Of a stretch of 64,000 nucleotides of DNA, positions 27,077-36,452 are shown piece by piece (the first letter of the stretch is position 1; each line of letters starts with the position of its first letter). The notes below the pieces were generated by a model, which saw only the letters and a list, made by a program, of their open reading frames with translations, had not been told where the DNA came from and did not search any database. Position numbers and translations under genes: made by a program. The DNA comes from Prevotella sp. (lineage in GTDB: Bacteria > Bacteroidota > Bacteroidia > Bacteroidales > Bacteroidaceae): contig JAFPZD010000145.1 in NCBI GenBank assembly GCA_017417465.1, positions 26,644 through 90,643 on the forward strand, given 5' to 3'.

Positions 27077-27463
27077 CGACAATTTTTCCTTTGCACGGTG
27101 AAACTGCCATTTCAGTTATCTTTTTTTAACTACCTCAAATGTCGAAGTAACAAAAGAGCCCGCCTTGCGGTAGGCCTTCGTCGCCCATTACCGAAGGGAC
27201 ACAAAAAGGGCGTCAACACAACAGGCGGAGGGTGTCTTTCGGCGATGGAAAAGCACTTGCCTGGTGTCCTAACGCCCTGCTCCGAGAAGTCTGGCAGTCA
27301 TCTCCGAGAAGTTCGGCAGTCCTCTCGGAGAAGTCTGGCGGTCTGCTCGGAGAAGTCTGCCAGACTTCTCGGAGCGGCCCACCACCCTCTCAGAGCGTCA
27401 ATTTCATTCAGGGCGACAGAGAAGTCATTGCTGGTCTGTCGCCCCTTCGGTTATCTTCTTCAA
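27077..27463. repeat. Intergenic region with CTCGGAGAAGTCTGGCAGTC repeats
   Basis: No gene is seen. From about 27285 to 27385 a 20-bp unit close to CTCGGAGAAGTCTGGCAGTC occurs four to five times, the last facing an inverted copy (GTCTGCCAGACTTCTCGGAG). The flanks share a sequence like GGTTATCTTCTTCAACTACC (27108-27135 and 27449-27470), as an imperfect direct repeat. The same unit occurs in degenerate form at 6170-6262. Confidence 0.7.
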
Positions 27464-29689
27464 CTACCTAATGAACAGCAGCTCACGATACTTCGGCAGC
27501 GGCCACTGAGCATCGTCGATGATCAGTTCCAGCTTGTCTATCTCGTAGCGTATGTCAGCGAATTTCGGGGCGACGGTGTCGTGATAGGCAATAGCTTTCT
27601 GGTGCTCGTCAACGATTCGGTTGGCTTGCTTACGCGCCTCCACCAGTTCTTCGACCATGCGCTCGATGTCCGATGTACGCTGAGCAATCTCCGCGATAAG
27701 CTTCATGTTGCGAGCCGACAGGGAAGCAGCTTGATTAGGCGGAAAGACGGCTGCCACGCTGCTGACGTTCTGCAGCAGCTGTGACTGATAGCGTGTAGCA
27801 ACAGGTATGATGTGGTTCATAGACAGGTCGCCCAATACGCGTGCCTCAATCTGCAGCTTCTTGGTGTAGGTTTCCCACTTCACCTCATTGCGCGCTTCCA
27901 GCTCCTTGCGAGTCATCACCCCCATGCTCTCGAACATCTGGATGCTGTCAGGAGCCAAGTAGCGCTCGAAAATCTTCGGGCACGACTTCTCGACATCGAG
28001 CCCGCGTCGTTCGGCCTCGGCCACCCACTCGTCCGAATAGCCGTTACCGTCGAAACGGATGGGGCGGCAGGTGCGTATGTCCTCACGCAGGATGTCGACG
28101 ATGGCGTGGAACTTGGCAGTGTGGCCCGTGCCCTCGGCATATTCGGGCCGTCCGGCGTAAGCAGCGAGACGTTCGTCGACGCGCTTTTTGAAGTTACTGA
28201 GGGCTTCGGCCACAGCGGTGTTCAGCGCAATCATAGCCGAGGCGCAGTTGGCCTCAGAGCCCACGGCACGGAACTCGAAGCGGTTGCCGGTGAAGGCGAA
28301 GGGCGACGTGCGGTTGCGGTCGGTATTGTCGATGAACAGCTCTGGAATCTCCGGAATGTCCATCTTGAAGCCCTGCTTACCTTGCATGGAGAGCATGTTA
28401 TCCTTGTCGGCACTTTCGATGTGGTCGAGCAGTTCGCTGAGCTGCTTACCAAGGAACGATGAGATGATGGCGGGCGGTGCCTCGTTGGCTCCGAGGCGGT
28501 GGGCGTTGGAGGCCGACATAATAGAGGCCTTGATGAGGCCGTTGTGACGATAGACACCCATGAGCGTCTCGACAATGAACACGGCGAAGCGCAGGTTCTG
28601 CTCGGCCGACTTGCCTGGTGCATGTAGCAGCACACCAGTGTCGGTGGAGAGGCTCCAGTTGTTATGCTTGCCTGAGCCGTTGATACCGGCAAAGGGTTTT
28701 TCGTGGAGCAGGGCGCGGAAGCCGTGCTTGCGGGCAACGCGCTTCATGAGCGACATGAGCAGCATGTTGTGGTCGACGGCCAGGTTACACTCTTCGAAGA
28801 TGGGAGCCACCTCGAACTGGTTAGGAGCCACCTCGTTGTGGCGCGTCTTGCAGGGGATGCCCAACTCCAGGGCCTGAATCTCCAAATCCTTCATGAAGGC
28901 GGCGACACGCTCAGGGATAGCGCCGAAGTAGTGGTCGTCCATCTGCTGGTTCTTGGCCGAGTCGTGGCCCATCAGCGTGCGGCCGGTAAGAAGCAGGTCA
29001 GGGCGTGCCGAGTAGAGCCCCTCGTCGACGAGGAAGTACTCCTGTTCCCAGCCCAAGTTGGCCACCACCTTCTTCACGTCAGGATCGAAGTAGTGGCACA
29101 CGTCGGTAGCCGCCTGGTTGACAGCCTTCAGGGCGCGCAGCAGCGGTGCCTTATAGTCGAGGGCTTCACCACTGTAGGAGATGAACACGGTGGGGATGCA
29201 AAGCGTGTCATCAATGATGAACACGGGCGACGTGGGGTCCCAGGCCGAATAGCCGCGGGCCTCAAACGTGGAGCGAATGCCGCCTGAGGGGAAGCTGCTG
29301 GCATCGGGCTCCTGCTGGGCGAGCAACTTTCCGCTGAACTCCTCGACCATGCCACCCTTGCCGTCGTGCTCGATGAACGAGTCGTGCTTCTCGGCAGTGC
29401 CCTCGGTCAACGGCTGGAACCAGTGGGTGTAGTGCGTGGCACCCATCTCCTGTGCCCACTGCTTCATGCCGGCGGCTACGGCATCGGCAATGTCGCGGTC
29501 GAGGCGTGCGCCATTCTCGATGACGTCGACCATCTTGGCATATACATTCTTCGGCAGATACTTGTACATTTTCTCGCGGTTGAAGACCTTCTTGCCGAAA
29601 TACTCACAAGGTCTCTCCACTGGTGCTGTAACGTCGAAAGGCTTCTTTCTGAACGCCTCGCCGACGACTTGGAATCTTAAGTTTGACAT
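27464..29689 (-). CDS. glnN: Glutamine synthetase type III
   Basis: The 741-residue protein is of the large GSIII class typical of Bacteroidota and makes glutamine from glutamate, ammonia and ATP. Visible signatures are SFPSGGIRSTFEARGYSAWD, KTRHNEVAPNQFEVAP, GINGSGKHNNWSLSTDTG and NDRNRTSPFAFTGNRFEFR-type segments (here DNTDRNRTSPFAF). It lies 20 bp after gltD on the same strand, giving a gltB-gltD-glnN operon that covers the whole GS/GOGAT cycle. No separate promoter box is evident in the 20-bp gap. Confidence 0.96.
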   Translation of the reverse strand: MSNLRFQVVGEAFRKKPFDVTAPVERPCEYFGKKVFNREKMYKYLPKNVYAKMVDVIENGARLDRDIADAVAAGMKQWAQEMGATHYTHWFQPLTEGTAEKHDSFIEHDGKGGMVEEFSGKLLAQQEPDASSFPSGGIRSTFEARGYSAWDPTSPVFIIDDTLCIPTVFISYSGEALDYKAPLLRALKAVNQAATDVCHYFDPDVKKVVANLGWEQEYFLVDEGLYSARPDLLLTGRTLMGHDSAKNQQMDDHYFGAIPERVAAFMKDLEIQALELGIPCKTRHNEVAPNQFEVAPIFEECNLAVDHNMLLMSLMKRVARKHGFRALLHEKPFAGINGSGKHNNWSLSTDTGVLLHAPGKSAEQNLRFAVFIVETLMGVYRHNGLIKASIMSASNAHRLGANEAPPAIISSFLGKQLSELLDHIESADKDNMLSMQGKQGFKMDIPEIPELFIDNTDRNRTSPFAFTGNRFEFRAVGSEANCASAMIALNTAVAEALSNFKKRVDERLAAYAGRPEYAEGTGHTAKFHAIVDILREDIRTCRPIRFDGNGYSDEWVAEAERRGLDVEKSCPKIFERYLAPDSIQMFESMGVMTRKELEARNEVKWETYTKKLQIEARVLGDLSMNHIIPVATRYQSQLLQNVSSVAAVFPPNQAASLSARNMKLIAEIAQRTSDIERMVEELVEARKQANRIVDEHQKAIAYHDTVAPKFADIRYEIDKLELIIDDAQWPLPKYRELLFIR

Positions 29690-29709
29690 ACTTTTTACGT
29701 TGTTTATGG

Positions 29710-31248
29710 TTAATACACTTTATTCAGATAGGCATGAACGCGAGCGGCAGCCTCAATGCCGCTCGCCAGGGCGCGCACCACTAAGCTGGCACCACTGGCA
29801 GCATCGCCACAGACGAACACATTGTCTGGATAGGCCGGATGCTGGGGTTTCAGGAATCCCATGGCAAGCAGAACCAGTTCGGCCTTGATGATGAAGGGCT
29901 CGGCCTTCTCCACCATCAGCAGCCGTCCGTCGTCGGGATTGGGTTTCCAGTCTATCTCCTGCACCTTGACACCAGTGAGGTGGCCGTCCTTGCCGAGGAA
30001 TTCGAGGGTATTGATGTTCCAGCGTCGGGTGCAGCCTTCTTCGTGGCTTGAGGTAGTCTTGAGCGTTCGAGGCCAGTTGGGCCAGGGGTTCTGCGGGTCG
30101 TCAGGCCCCTCGACAGGACGAGGCATAATCTCTATTTGGGTGACGCTTCGGCAGCCTTGGCGGTGAGCCGTGCCTATACAGTCACTGCCGGTGTCGCCGC
30201 CGCCGATGACGAGCACGTCCTTGCCACGGGCGGTAATGCGCTCTTCCTTGCTGAACTCGATTCCGGAGAGGACGCGGTTCTGCTGCGACAGCAGTTCGAG
30301 AGCGAAGTGGACGCCTTTCAGTTCGCGACCGGGGATGTTGAGGTCGCGGGCGGTAGGGGTGCCGGTGGCGAGAACTACGGCGGAGAAGGCCTCCCCAAGC
30401 CCCATTCCCGCTGACGCGCCTACCCGTAGCCTTTCCGAAGGAGGGGATGTTTGGTCACCAAGAGCCTTGTTGAATTCCTCGATAGAAAGGTAACCAAGCC
30501 CTCCCTCCTTCGGGGGGAGTTGGAGGGGGGTTCCGTATCGGAAGTCGATGCCTTCCTGCTCCATCAGCCTGATGCGACGGTCGATGATCGCTTTGTTGAG
30601 CTTGAAGTTCGGGATTCCATAACGTAGCAGACCACCGGCGGCCTCGTTCTTCTCGAACACGGTGACGGCGTAGCCCATCTGGTTGAGGGCGTTGGCAGCG
30701 GCGAGTCCGGCAGGACCGGCACCGATGACAGCCACGCTCATGCCGTTTCTGACAGGCACTCTCGGTTGGATATAGCCCTCACGGAAGGCACCCTCGATGA
30801 TGGCGCACTCGTTCTCGCGGTTGGTGGTCGGCTCGTGGTTAAAGCGGTTCAGCACGCAGGCCTTCTCGCAGAGTGCAGGACAGATGCGGCCAGTGAACTC
30901 TGGGAAGGGGTTGGTGCTCGACAGCAGACGAAAGGCCAGTTCCCAGTCGCCGCGATATAGCGCATCGTTCCATTCAGGTGCCTTGTTGCCTAACGGACAG
31001 GCCCAGTGGCAGAAGGGCACGCCGCAGTCCATGCAGCGCGAGGCCTGTTCACGACGCTGGTGTGTGTTGAGCGTCTGCTCCACCTCGCCAAAGTCATAGA
31101 TTCTATCGTGAATCGGACGATAGCCCGCCTCTTGACGGTGTATAGCGAGAAAAGGAGCCTCACCCCCAACCCCTCGCCGAGTAGAGAGGGGAGTAGTTAC
31201 CTGCAAGGCGAGATGGCTACTTTCATTTCTTCTTGTTATATCTTTCAT
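29710..31248 (-). CDS. gltD: Glutamate synthase small subunit, with two in-frame repeat inserts
   Basis: The 512-residue protein supplies NAD(P)H electrons to GltB. It has the cysteine-rich N-terminal domain (CMDCGVPFCHWACPLGN and CPALCEKACVLNRF), an FAD site (VIGAGPAGLAAANAL) and an NAD(P)H site (VIGGGDTGSDC). It is longer than usual because of two inserts. The first, at residues about 16-29 (TTPLSTRRGVGGEAP), lies before FLAIHRQEAGYRP. The second, at about 239-287, reads LPPKEGGLGYLSIEEF ... ERLRVGASAGMGLGEAF just before AVVLATGTPTARDL. Both derive from GC-rich palindromes and leave the conserved motifs intact, so the enzyme is probably functional. Confidence 0.94.
   Translation of the reverse strand: MKDITRRNESSHLALQVTTPLSTRRGVGGEAPFLAIHRQEAGYRPIHDRIYDFGEVEQTLNTHQRREQASRCMDCGVPFCHWACPLGNKAPEWNDALYRGDWELAFRLLSSTNPFPEFTGRICPALCEKACVLNRFNHEPTTNRENECAIIEGAFREGYIQPRVPVRNGMSVAVIGAGPAGLAAANALNQMGYAVTVFEKNEAAGGLLRYGIPNFKLNKAIIDRRIRLMEQEGIDFRYGTPLQLPPKEGGLGYLSIEEFNKALGDQTSPPSERLRVGASAGMGLGEAFSAVVLATGTPTARDLNIPGRELKGVHFALELLSQQNRVLSGIEFSKEERITARGKDVLVIGGGDTGSDCIGTAHRQGCRSVTQIEIMPRPVEGPDDPQNPWPNWPRTLKTTSSHEEGCTRRWNINTLEFLGKDGHLTGVKVQEIDWKPNPDDGRLLMVEKAEPFIIKAELVLLAMGFLKPQHPAYPDNVFVCGDAASGASLVVRALASGIEAAARVHAYLNKVY
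30387..30532. repeat. In-frame palindromic insert in gltD (family B)
   Basis: The arms CCTCCCCAAGCCCC ... GAAGGAGGGGATGTTTGGT and ACCAAGCCCTCCCTCCTTC ... GGAGGG face each other. The left arm is itself interrupted by a 33-bp block (30403-30435, beginning ATTCCCGCTGACGCGCCTAC) that recurs in pyrG and asnB. Confidence 0.85.
31160..31200. repeat. In-frame palindromic insert near the gltD start (family A)
   Basis: CCTCACCCCCAACCCCTCG ... GAGAGGGGAGTAG, related to the copy in carA at 42340-42468. It encodes TTPLSTRRGVGGEAP. Confidence 0.8.
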
Positions 31249-31288
31249 TGGTTTTATTGATTTGTTGTTCTGTTGGCAAGTCTATATA

Positions 31289-31360
31289 CTCCCCTCTCCC
31301 CTTGGAGAGGGGCTGGGGGTGAGGCTTCTTCAGCGGGAGAGGGGCTGGGGGTGAGGCTTC
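31289..31360. repeat. Family A palindrome in the gltB-gltD spacer
   Basis: CTCCCCTCTCCCCTTGGAGAGGGGCTGGGGGTGAGGCTTC, followed by a second GGGAGAGGGGCTGGGGGTG copy. The repeat ends one base before the gltB stop codon. Confidence 0.85.
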
Positions 31361-31361
31361 T

Positions 31362-34300
31362 TTAGTAGTCTCGCTGGATGTCAGCAATCTTCTCACGCAG
31401 TCGAGCCATCTTCTCCTCTTCGAGCACCCGTTTGTACTCGATGGGTACTACTTGGATGAAGTCTTCAATATAGTGTTGCCAGTCGTCAAGCATCCGTCCT
31501 GCCAATGCCGAGCCTGTATGCAGATAGTGCTGACGAACAAGTTCCAGGAGCTCTTTGCGCGAGACGCTGTCCTCGACGAGGTTGATTTCCACCATGTCCA
31601 TATTACAGAAGTAGTCGAACGTGTGCTTGGGGTCGTAGACGTAGGCCACACCGCCCGACATACCAGCCGCAAAGTTACGCCCCGTCTCGCCAAGCACCAC
31701 GACACGACCGCCGGTCATGTATTCGCAGCAGTGGTCGCCAGCACCCTCGATGACGGCGATGGCTCCCGAGTTGCGCACGCCGAAGCGCTCGCCCACCTTA
31801 CCGTTGATGTAGAGTTCGCCAGAGGTGGCGCCGTACAAGCCCGTGTTGCCGGCAATGATATTATCCTCAGCATGAAAATCCTCATTGCATCGGCTGGGAG
31901 GTAGGATGCTGATGCGCCCACCGCTTAGTCCCTTTCCAAAGTAGTCGTTACACTCGCCCTCGAGTCTGAGATTGAGTCCGCGAACGGCAAATGCTCCGAA
32001 CGACTGGCCTGCCGAACCCTTGAACTTGATGTTTATCGTACCATCGGGCAGTCCAGCCTCGCCATATTTCTTGGCGATAACGCCACTAAGCATTGTCGTG
32101 ACGGCACGATCGGTATTCTTGATGGCATAGTCGAGCGTCACTTCCTCCTGTTCGTCAATGGCCTTTTGAACAGCTTTGATGATTTCCTCGTCCTTCACGC
32201 CCGTCACCTTCGTGTAGGCACCACGATCCCAATAGAGTGGTTTCTCCGTCTCTGGCTTATGCAGCAGACGGTCGAAGTCGATGGTGCGCCATTTGGCCTC
32301 CCCAAGCCCCTCAAAAAGAGAGGATGTTTGGTTACCTGATGAGTTCGGAGTATCAGCGGAATCATCTATCTTGACATCCCCTCCTTTGGAGGGGCTTGGA
32401 GAGGCTTTCACCTCGATCAGTTCGGTATGGCCGATGATTTCCTTGAGACTGTGAACGCCAATCTCTGAAAGGTATTCGCGTACTTGCTGGGCAAGGAACG
32501 TGAAATAATTCACCACATACTCGGCACGACCTTCGAAGTGCTTACGCAACTCAGGGTTCTGCGTCGCCACACCCATCGGGCAGGTGTTGGTGTTGCATTT
32601 GCGCATCATCACGCAGCCCAGCACAATCAGTGGCAGCGTGCCAAACGAGAACTCGTCGGCACCCAGCATCGCCATGATGATGACGTCCTTGGCGGTCTTT
32701 AGCTGCCCGTCGGTCTGTAGGCGCACCTGATTGCGCAGACCATTCCTTACCAGTGTCTGTTGCGTCTCAGCGAGACCAATCTCTGGCGAAATGCCCGCAA
32801 AGCGCATACTGCTGGCAGGACTGGCTCCCGTACCACCTTCAGCACCGCTAATCACAATCAAATCTGCCTTGGCTTTGGCCACACCGGCAGCAATGGTGCC
32901 TACACCACTCTCGGCTACGAGTTTCACGCTGACGGCAGCCGTAGGGTTGATGTTCTTGAGGTCGAAGATGAGCTGTGCCAGATCCTCGATGGAGTAGATG
33001 TCGTGGTGGGGCGGCGGCGAGATGAGCGAGATGCCTGGGATGGCATTGCGCGTCTTGGCAATAATCTCGTTTACCTTGAAGCCGGGCAGCTGTCCGCCTT
33101 CGCCGGGCTTGGCTCCCTGCGCCACCTTGATTTGTAACTCCTCGGCATTCACCAGATACTCTGCTGTCACGCCGAAACGCCCGCTGGCAATCTGCTTGGT
33201 CTTGCTACTAAGACTAACGCCATCCACCTCCGTATGATAGCGGGCATTGTCCTCACCGCCCTCGCCCGTATTGCTACGAGTACCGAGTTTGTTCATCGCT
33301 AATGCCAGTGCTTCGTGAGCCTCGATGCTCAGTGCCCCGAAACTCATGGCTCCCGTTACGAAATGCTTCACAATAGACTCCACAGGCTCCACCTCATCAA
33401 TAGGCGTAGGCTTTTCCGCCTTCTTCCATCCGAAGAAGTCCCGGATAAAAATGGGAAAGTCTTTCTCATCGACTAACGATTCCCACGCTTTGAACTTCTC
33501 ATAGCTGCCCTGACGCGTGGCCAGTTGCAGCTTGGCGATGGTCTCTGGGTTCCAGGCGTGCTTGATGCCGTCCACGCGCCATGAGAACTGCCCCTGATTT
33601 GTCAAGTATGTCGCTGTATCACAGCGACCCGCCTTCTCCTGCCATCGTATCTGGTCCCTCGCAATATCCTTCAGCCCGATGCCACCGATGGTGCTCACCT
33701 CCGTGCCAAAATATCTGCGTAACAAGTCCTCGCTCAAACCGATGCTCTCGAAAATCTTCGCCCCTCGGTACGAGCGGATGGTCGAAATGCCCATCTTCGA
33801 CATCATCTTCTTCAGTCCCTTGTCTACGGCTTTGATATAGTTTTTCTCTGCCGTAGCGTATTCCTCCTGGATCTTCCCGCGCTTCACCAGGTCGTCGAGA
33901 ATGGCGAAGGTCATGTACGGGCACAGCGCACTGGCCCCATAGCCCAACAACAATGCGGCGTGCATCGTCTCACGAATCTCGCCACTCTCCACTATCAGCG
34001 CTGTCTGCACGCGCTTACCCACGGAAATCAGATAATGATGCACAGCGCTGACAGCTAACAACGAGGGGATTGCCACATGTTCCTTGTCAATATCGCGGTC
34101 TGTCAGGATGATATAATTTACACCCTCATCCACGCTAAGCTCTGCCTCATGACAGAGGTTGTCGAGCGCCACACGCAGCCGCTCACCCTCGTCTATCAGG
34201 CCTTTCTCGTAAGCTGCGACATCGTCGCAGCCCTCAAACGTCATCGCCAGCTTCTTTGTCCTGAATCCTTTATACCTTATATTACATAGTATATCGAGTT

Positions 34301-36107
34301 GTGTGTTGGTCAACACCGGCTGTGGCAGGCGCACCATCTTGCAGTTCGAGGCGTCGGGTGTCAGAATGTTGGTCCCCACTGCACCGATGTACTCTGTCAG
34401 CGACATCACCAGCTCCTCGCGGATAGGGTCGATAGCCGGATTTGTCACTTGTGCAAACTGCTGACGGAAGTAGTCGAACAGCACTTGCGGACGGTCGCTG
34501 AGGACGGCCAGCGGCGTGTCGTTGCCCATCGCTGCCACAGGCTCCTGTCCCGTCGTTGCCATCGGGATGATGGTACGTTCGATGTCCTCCTGCCCGTAGC
34601 CGAAAGCGATAAGCTTCCGCTCGAAATCGCTCACGGAGTTCTCCACCTTACGACCGCTCTTCAGCTTCTCCAGCTGAACGCGGTTCTCGATGAGCCATTC
34701 GCGGTAAGGATGCGCCTTGGCCAGCTGTTCCTTGATCTCGCCGTCGTAGTAGATCTTGCCCTCCTGCGTGTCGATGAGCAGAATCTTTCCTGGCTGCAGA
34801 CGCCCCTTGCTGACGACGTCGCCAGGCTCGAAGTCCATGACGCCCACCTCAGAGGCCACCACCATCAGGCCGTGCTTCGTTAACGTATACCGCGATGGGC
34901 GCAGGCCGTTGCGGTCGAGCATGCCACCTGCATAGCGCCCGTCAGAGAACAGCAGTGCCGCTGGGCCGTCCCACGGCTCCATTAGGATCGAGTGGTATTC
35001 GTAGAACGCTTTTAAGTCTTCCGATATCGGGTTCTTGTCGTTGAACGACTCCGGAACGAGGATGGCCATCGCCTGTGGCAGCGACATGCCGCTCATCATC
35101 AGGAACTCAAACACGTTGTCCAGGCTGGCGGAGTCACTCATGCCCTCCTGCACAATAGGAGCAATCTCCTTGATGTCGCCCAACGCTTTACTGCTGAGCA
35201 CACTCTCGCGTGCCTTCATCCATCCACGGTTACCGCGAATGGTGTTAATCTCGCCGTTATGGGCTAACAAGCGGAAGGGCTGGGCCAGCGACCACGTTGG
35301 GAATGTGTTTGTGCTAAAGCGTGAATGCACTAGCGCCAGTCCGCTTGTCAGGTAGGGACTCGACAAGTCCGGGAAATACCGACGCAGCTGACGGCTGGTC
35401 AGCATTCCCTTATATACAATGTTTGTGTTGGATAGCGAACAGATATAAAAAGCTGAAATGGTATCTACTCCCCTCTCCCCTCGGAGAGGGGTCGGGGGTG
35501 AGGCTTTTAAGGCTACCCTTTTCTCAATCCTTTTCCTTACAATATATAGCTTGCGATTAAATGCCGTTTCGTCATCTTGAGAGTAACTAAACTCCCCTCT
35601 CTTGGGGAGGGGTTGGGGGTGGGTCTGCTGGGTCACGAACACCTGCTTGATGTCAGGCTCCACTTCACGGGCAGCCTCACCCAGCACTTCCTGACAGGTA
35701 GGCACCGTGCGCAGGTGCATCAGCTGCAAGCCCTCGCGCTCTATCTCCTCAATCATTACTGACAGAATCTCCTGCTGCTGCTTTTCCGCTTTAGGGAGAA
35801 ACACCAACCCCGTGCCGTATTTCCCCTTTTCTGGTACTGGAATCCCCTGCAATAGAATGAACTCATGGGGTATCTGTAGCATGATACCTGCACCGTCGCC
35901 CGTCTTATCGCGCGTCTCGGCCCCTCGATGCTCCATGTTCTCCAGTACCTTTAGTGCATTGTCGATTAGTTCGTGGCTCTTGCTTCCGTGTATGTTAACC
36001 ACCATACCCACACCACACGCATCGTGCTCGTAACTCTCCTGATAGAGTCCTGACCTGGGATGGCAAGACTCGTCGGTCGCTCTTTTTACCTTTGTGTTAT
36101 TCACCAT
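31362..36107 (-). CDS. gltB: Glutamate synthase large subunit, with three in-frame repeat inserts
   Basis: The 1581-residue enzyme transfers the glutamine amide to 2-oxoglutarate. It has the N-terminal amidotransferase domain with nucleophile Cys31 in YEHDACGVGMV (preceded by a propeptide), the synthase domain (GSFGALSIEAHEALA, GAEGGTGASP), the 3Fe-4S cysteines (CVMMRKCNTNTCPMG) and the C-terminal beta-helix (GNTGLYGATSGELYINGKVGERF). It is longer than the usual ~1500 residues owing to inserts at about 160-172 (KASPPTPLRGERG region), 200-213 (THPQPLPKRGEF region; numbering approximate) and 1232-1271 (KASPSPSKGGDVK ... NQTSSLFEGLGEA). All three are encoded by GC-rich palindromes. It starts a gltB-gltD-glnN operon from the promoter at 36170-36177. 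Confidence 0.95.
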   Translation of the reverse strand: MVNNTKVKRATDESCHPRSGLYQESYEHDACGVGMVVNIHGSKSHELIDNALKVLENMEHRGAETRDKTGDGAGIMLQIPHEFILLQGIPVPEKGKYGTGLVFLPKAEKQQQEILSVMIEEIEREGLQLMHLRTVPTCQEVLGEAAREVEPDIKQVFVTQQTHPQPLPKRGEFSYSQDDETAFNRKLYIVRKRIEKRVALKASPPTPLRGERGVDTISAFYICSLSNTNIVYKGMLTSRQLRRYFPDLSSPYLTSGLALVHSRFSTNTFPTWSLAQPFRLLAHNGEINTIRGNRGWMKARESVLSSKALGDIKEIAPIVQEGMSDSASLDNVFEFLMMSGMSLPQAMAILVPESFNDKNPISEDLKAFYEYHSILMEPWDGPAALLFSDGRYAGGMLDRNGLRPSRYTLTKHGLMVVASEVGVMDFEPGDVVSKGRLQPGKILLIDTQEGKIYYDGEIKEQLAKAHPYREWLIENRVQLEKLKSGRKVENSVSDFERKLIAFGYGQEDIERTIIPMATTGQEPVAAMGNDTPLAVLSDRPQVLFDYFRQQFAQVTNPAIDPIREELVMSLTEYIGAVGTNILTPDASNCKMVRLPQPVLTNTQLDILCNIRYKGFRTKKLAMTFEGCDDVAAYEKGLIDEGERLRVALDNLCHEAELSVDEGVNYIILTDRDIDKEHVAIPSLLAVSAVHHYLISVGKRVQTALIVESGEIRETMHAALLLGYGASALCPYMTFAILDDLVKRGKIQEEYATAEKNYIKAVDKGLKKMMSKMGISTIRSYRGAKIFESIGLSEDLLRRYFGTEVSTIGGIGLKDIARDQIRWQEKAGRCDTATYLTNQGQFSWRVDGIKHAWNPETIAKLQLATRQGSYEKFKAWESLVDEKDFPIFIRDFFGWKKAEKPTPIDEVEPVESIVKHFVTGAMSFGALSIEAHEALALAMNKLGTRSNTGEGGEDNARYHTEVDGVSLSSKTKQIASGRFGVTAEYLVNAEELQIKVAQGAKPGEGGQLPGFKVNEIIAKTRNAIPGISLISPPPHHDIYSIEDLAQLIFDLKNINPTAAVSVKLVAESGVGTIAAGVAKAKADLIVISGAEGGTGASPASSMRFAGISPEIGLAETQQTLVRNGLRNQVRLQTDGQLKTAKDVIIMAMLGADEFSFGTLPLIVLGCVMMRKCNTNTCPMGVATQNPELRKHFEGRAEYVVNYFTFLAQQVREYLSEIGVHSLKEIIGHTELIEVKASPSPSKGGDVKIDDSADTPNSSGNQTSSLFEGLGEAKWRTIDFDRLLHKPETEKPLYWDRGAYTKVTGVKDEEIIKAVQKAIDEQEEVTLDYAIKNTDRAVTTMLSGVIAKKYGEAGLPDGTINIKFKGSAGQSFGAFAVRGLNLRLEGECNDYFGKGLSGGRISILPPSRCNEDFHAEDNIIAGNTGLYGATSGELYINGKVGERFGVRNSGAIAVIEGAGDHCCEYMTGGRVVVLGETGRNFAAGMSGGVAYVYDPKHTFDYFCNMDMVEINLVEDSVSRKELLELVRQHYLHTGSALAGRMLDDWQHYIEDFIQVVPIEYKRVLEEEKMARLREKIADIQRDY
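32295..32409. repeat. In-frame palindromic insert in gltB (family B)
   Basis: Left arm GCCTCCCCAAGCCCCTC ... AGGATGTTTGG, right arm GACATCCCCTCCTTTGGAGG ... GGAGAGGCTTTC. It matches the pyrG insert at 39339-39490 over arms and interior, and both are read in a frame giving ASPSPSKGGDVK. Confidence 0.9.
35467..35506. repeat. In-frame family A palindrome in the gltB N-terminal region (first)
   Basis: ACTCCCCTCTCCCCTCGGAG followed by AGGGGTCGGGGGTGAGGCTT. On the coding strand it encodes KASPPTPLRGERG. Confidence 0.85.
35590..35626. repeat. In-frame family A palindrome in the gltB N-terminal region (second)
   Basis: AACTCCCCTCTCTTGGGGAG followed by GGGTTGGGGGTGGGTCTG. On the coding strand it encodes THPQPLPKRGEF. 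Confidence 0.85.
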
Positions 36108-36169
36108 ACGTCTTTACTATTTACATTTATTCCTGAACAACCCCTAACTCGTATTATCCTTTTCGGATG

Positions 36170-36177
36170 CAAAGTTA
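36170..36177 (-). promoter_or_regulatory. -7 promoter box for gltB
   Basis: TAACTTTG followed by CATCC on the minus strand, 62 bp before the ATG at 36107. Confidence 0.65.
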
Positions 36178-36377
36178 GTGCATTTTTTCGTTCCACGACT
36201 CAGACAGTGATTGATTTTAATGAGGAATACGCCAAATACTTTTAATCTAAAAAGATTCTTGGCTGTGCCTCTTACAAATCACAACAAAACAACACTAAAA
36301 TATTCCGATTCGTTATCCCAATTCCTTTCACAAGATTTAAAACCCAACAACGAACCGCCTATTCCGACGAATTGTCG

Positions 36378-36385
36378 TAACTTTG
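36378..36385 (+). promoter_or_regulatory. -7 promoter box for amt
   Basis: TAACTTTG followed by CAGCC, 67 bp before the ATG at 36453. Confidence 0.65.
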
Positions 36386-36452
36386 CAGCCGAATTCTTAC
36401 AAGGATGACACAAGTAATTATTATAATTAATAAGGTAAAAAGACAGAACAAG

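Larger units (their letters stand above)
36108..36452. promoter_or_regulatory. Divergent control region of the two nitrogen operons
   Basis: This 345-bp gap holds no gene. The gltB -7 box TAACTTTG is at 36170-36177 on the minus strand, and the amt -7 box TAACTTTG is at 36378-36385 on the plus strand. The centre is AT-rich. I see no clear operator palindrome; a shared nitrogen regulator would be expected to bind here. Confidence 0.6.

Noticed and set aside
36108-36452. PII (glnB/glnK) gene next to amt
   Set aside because: No frame of about 110 codons with PII character exists in this gap or between amt and the next gene.
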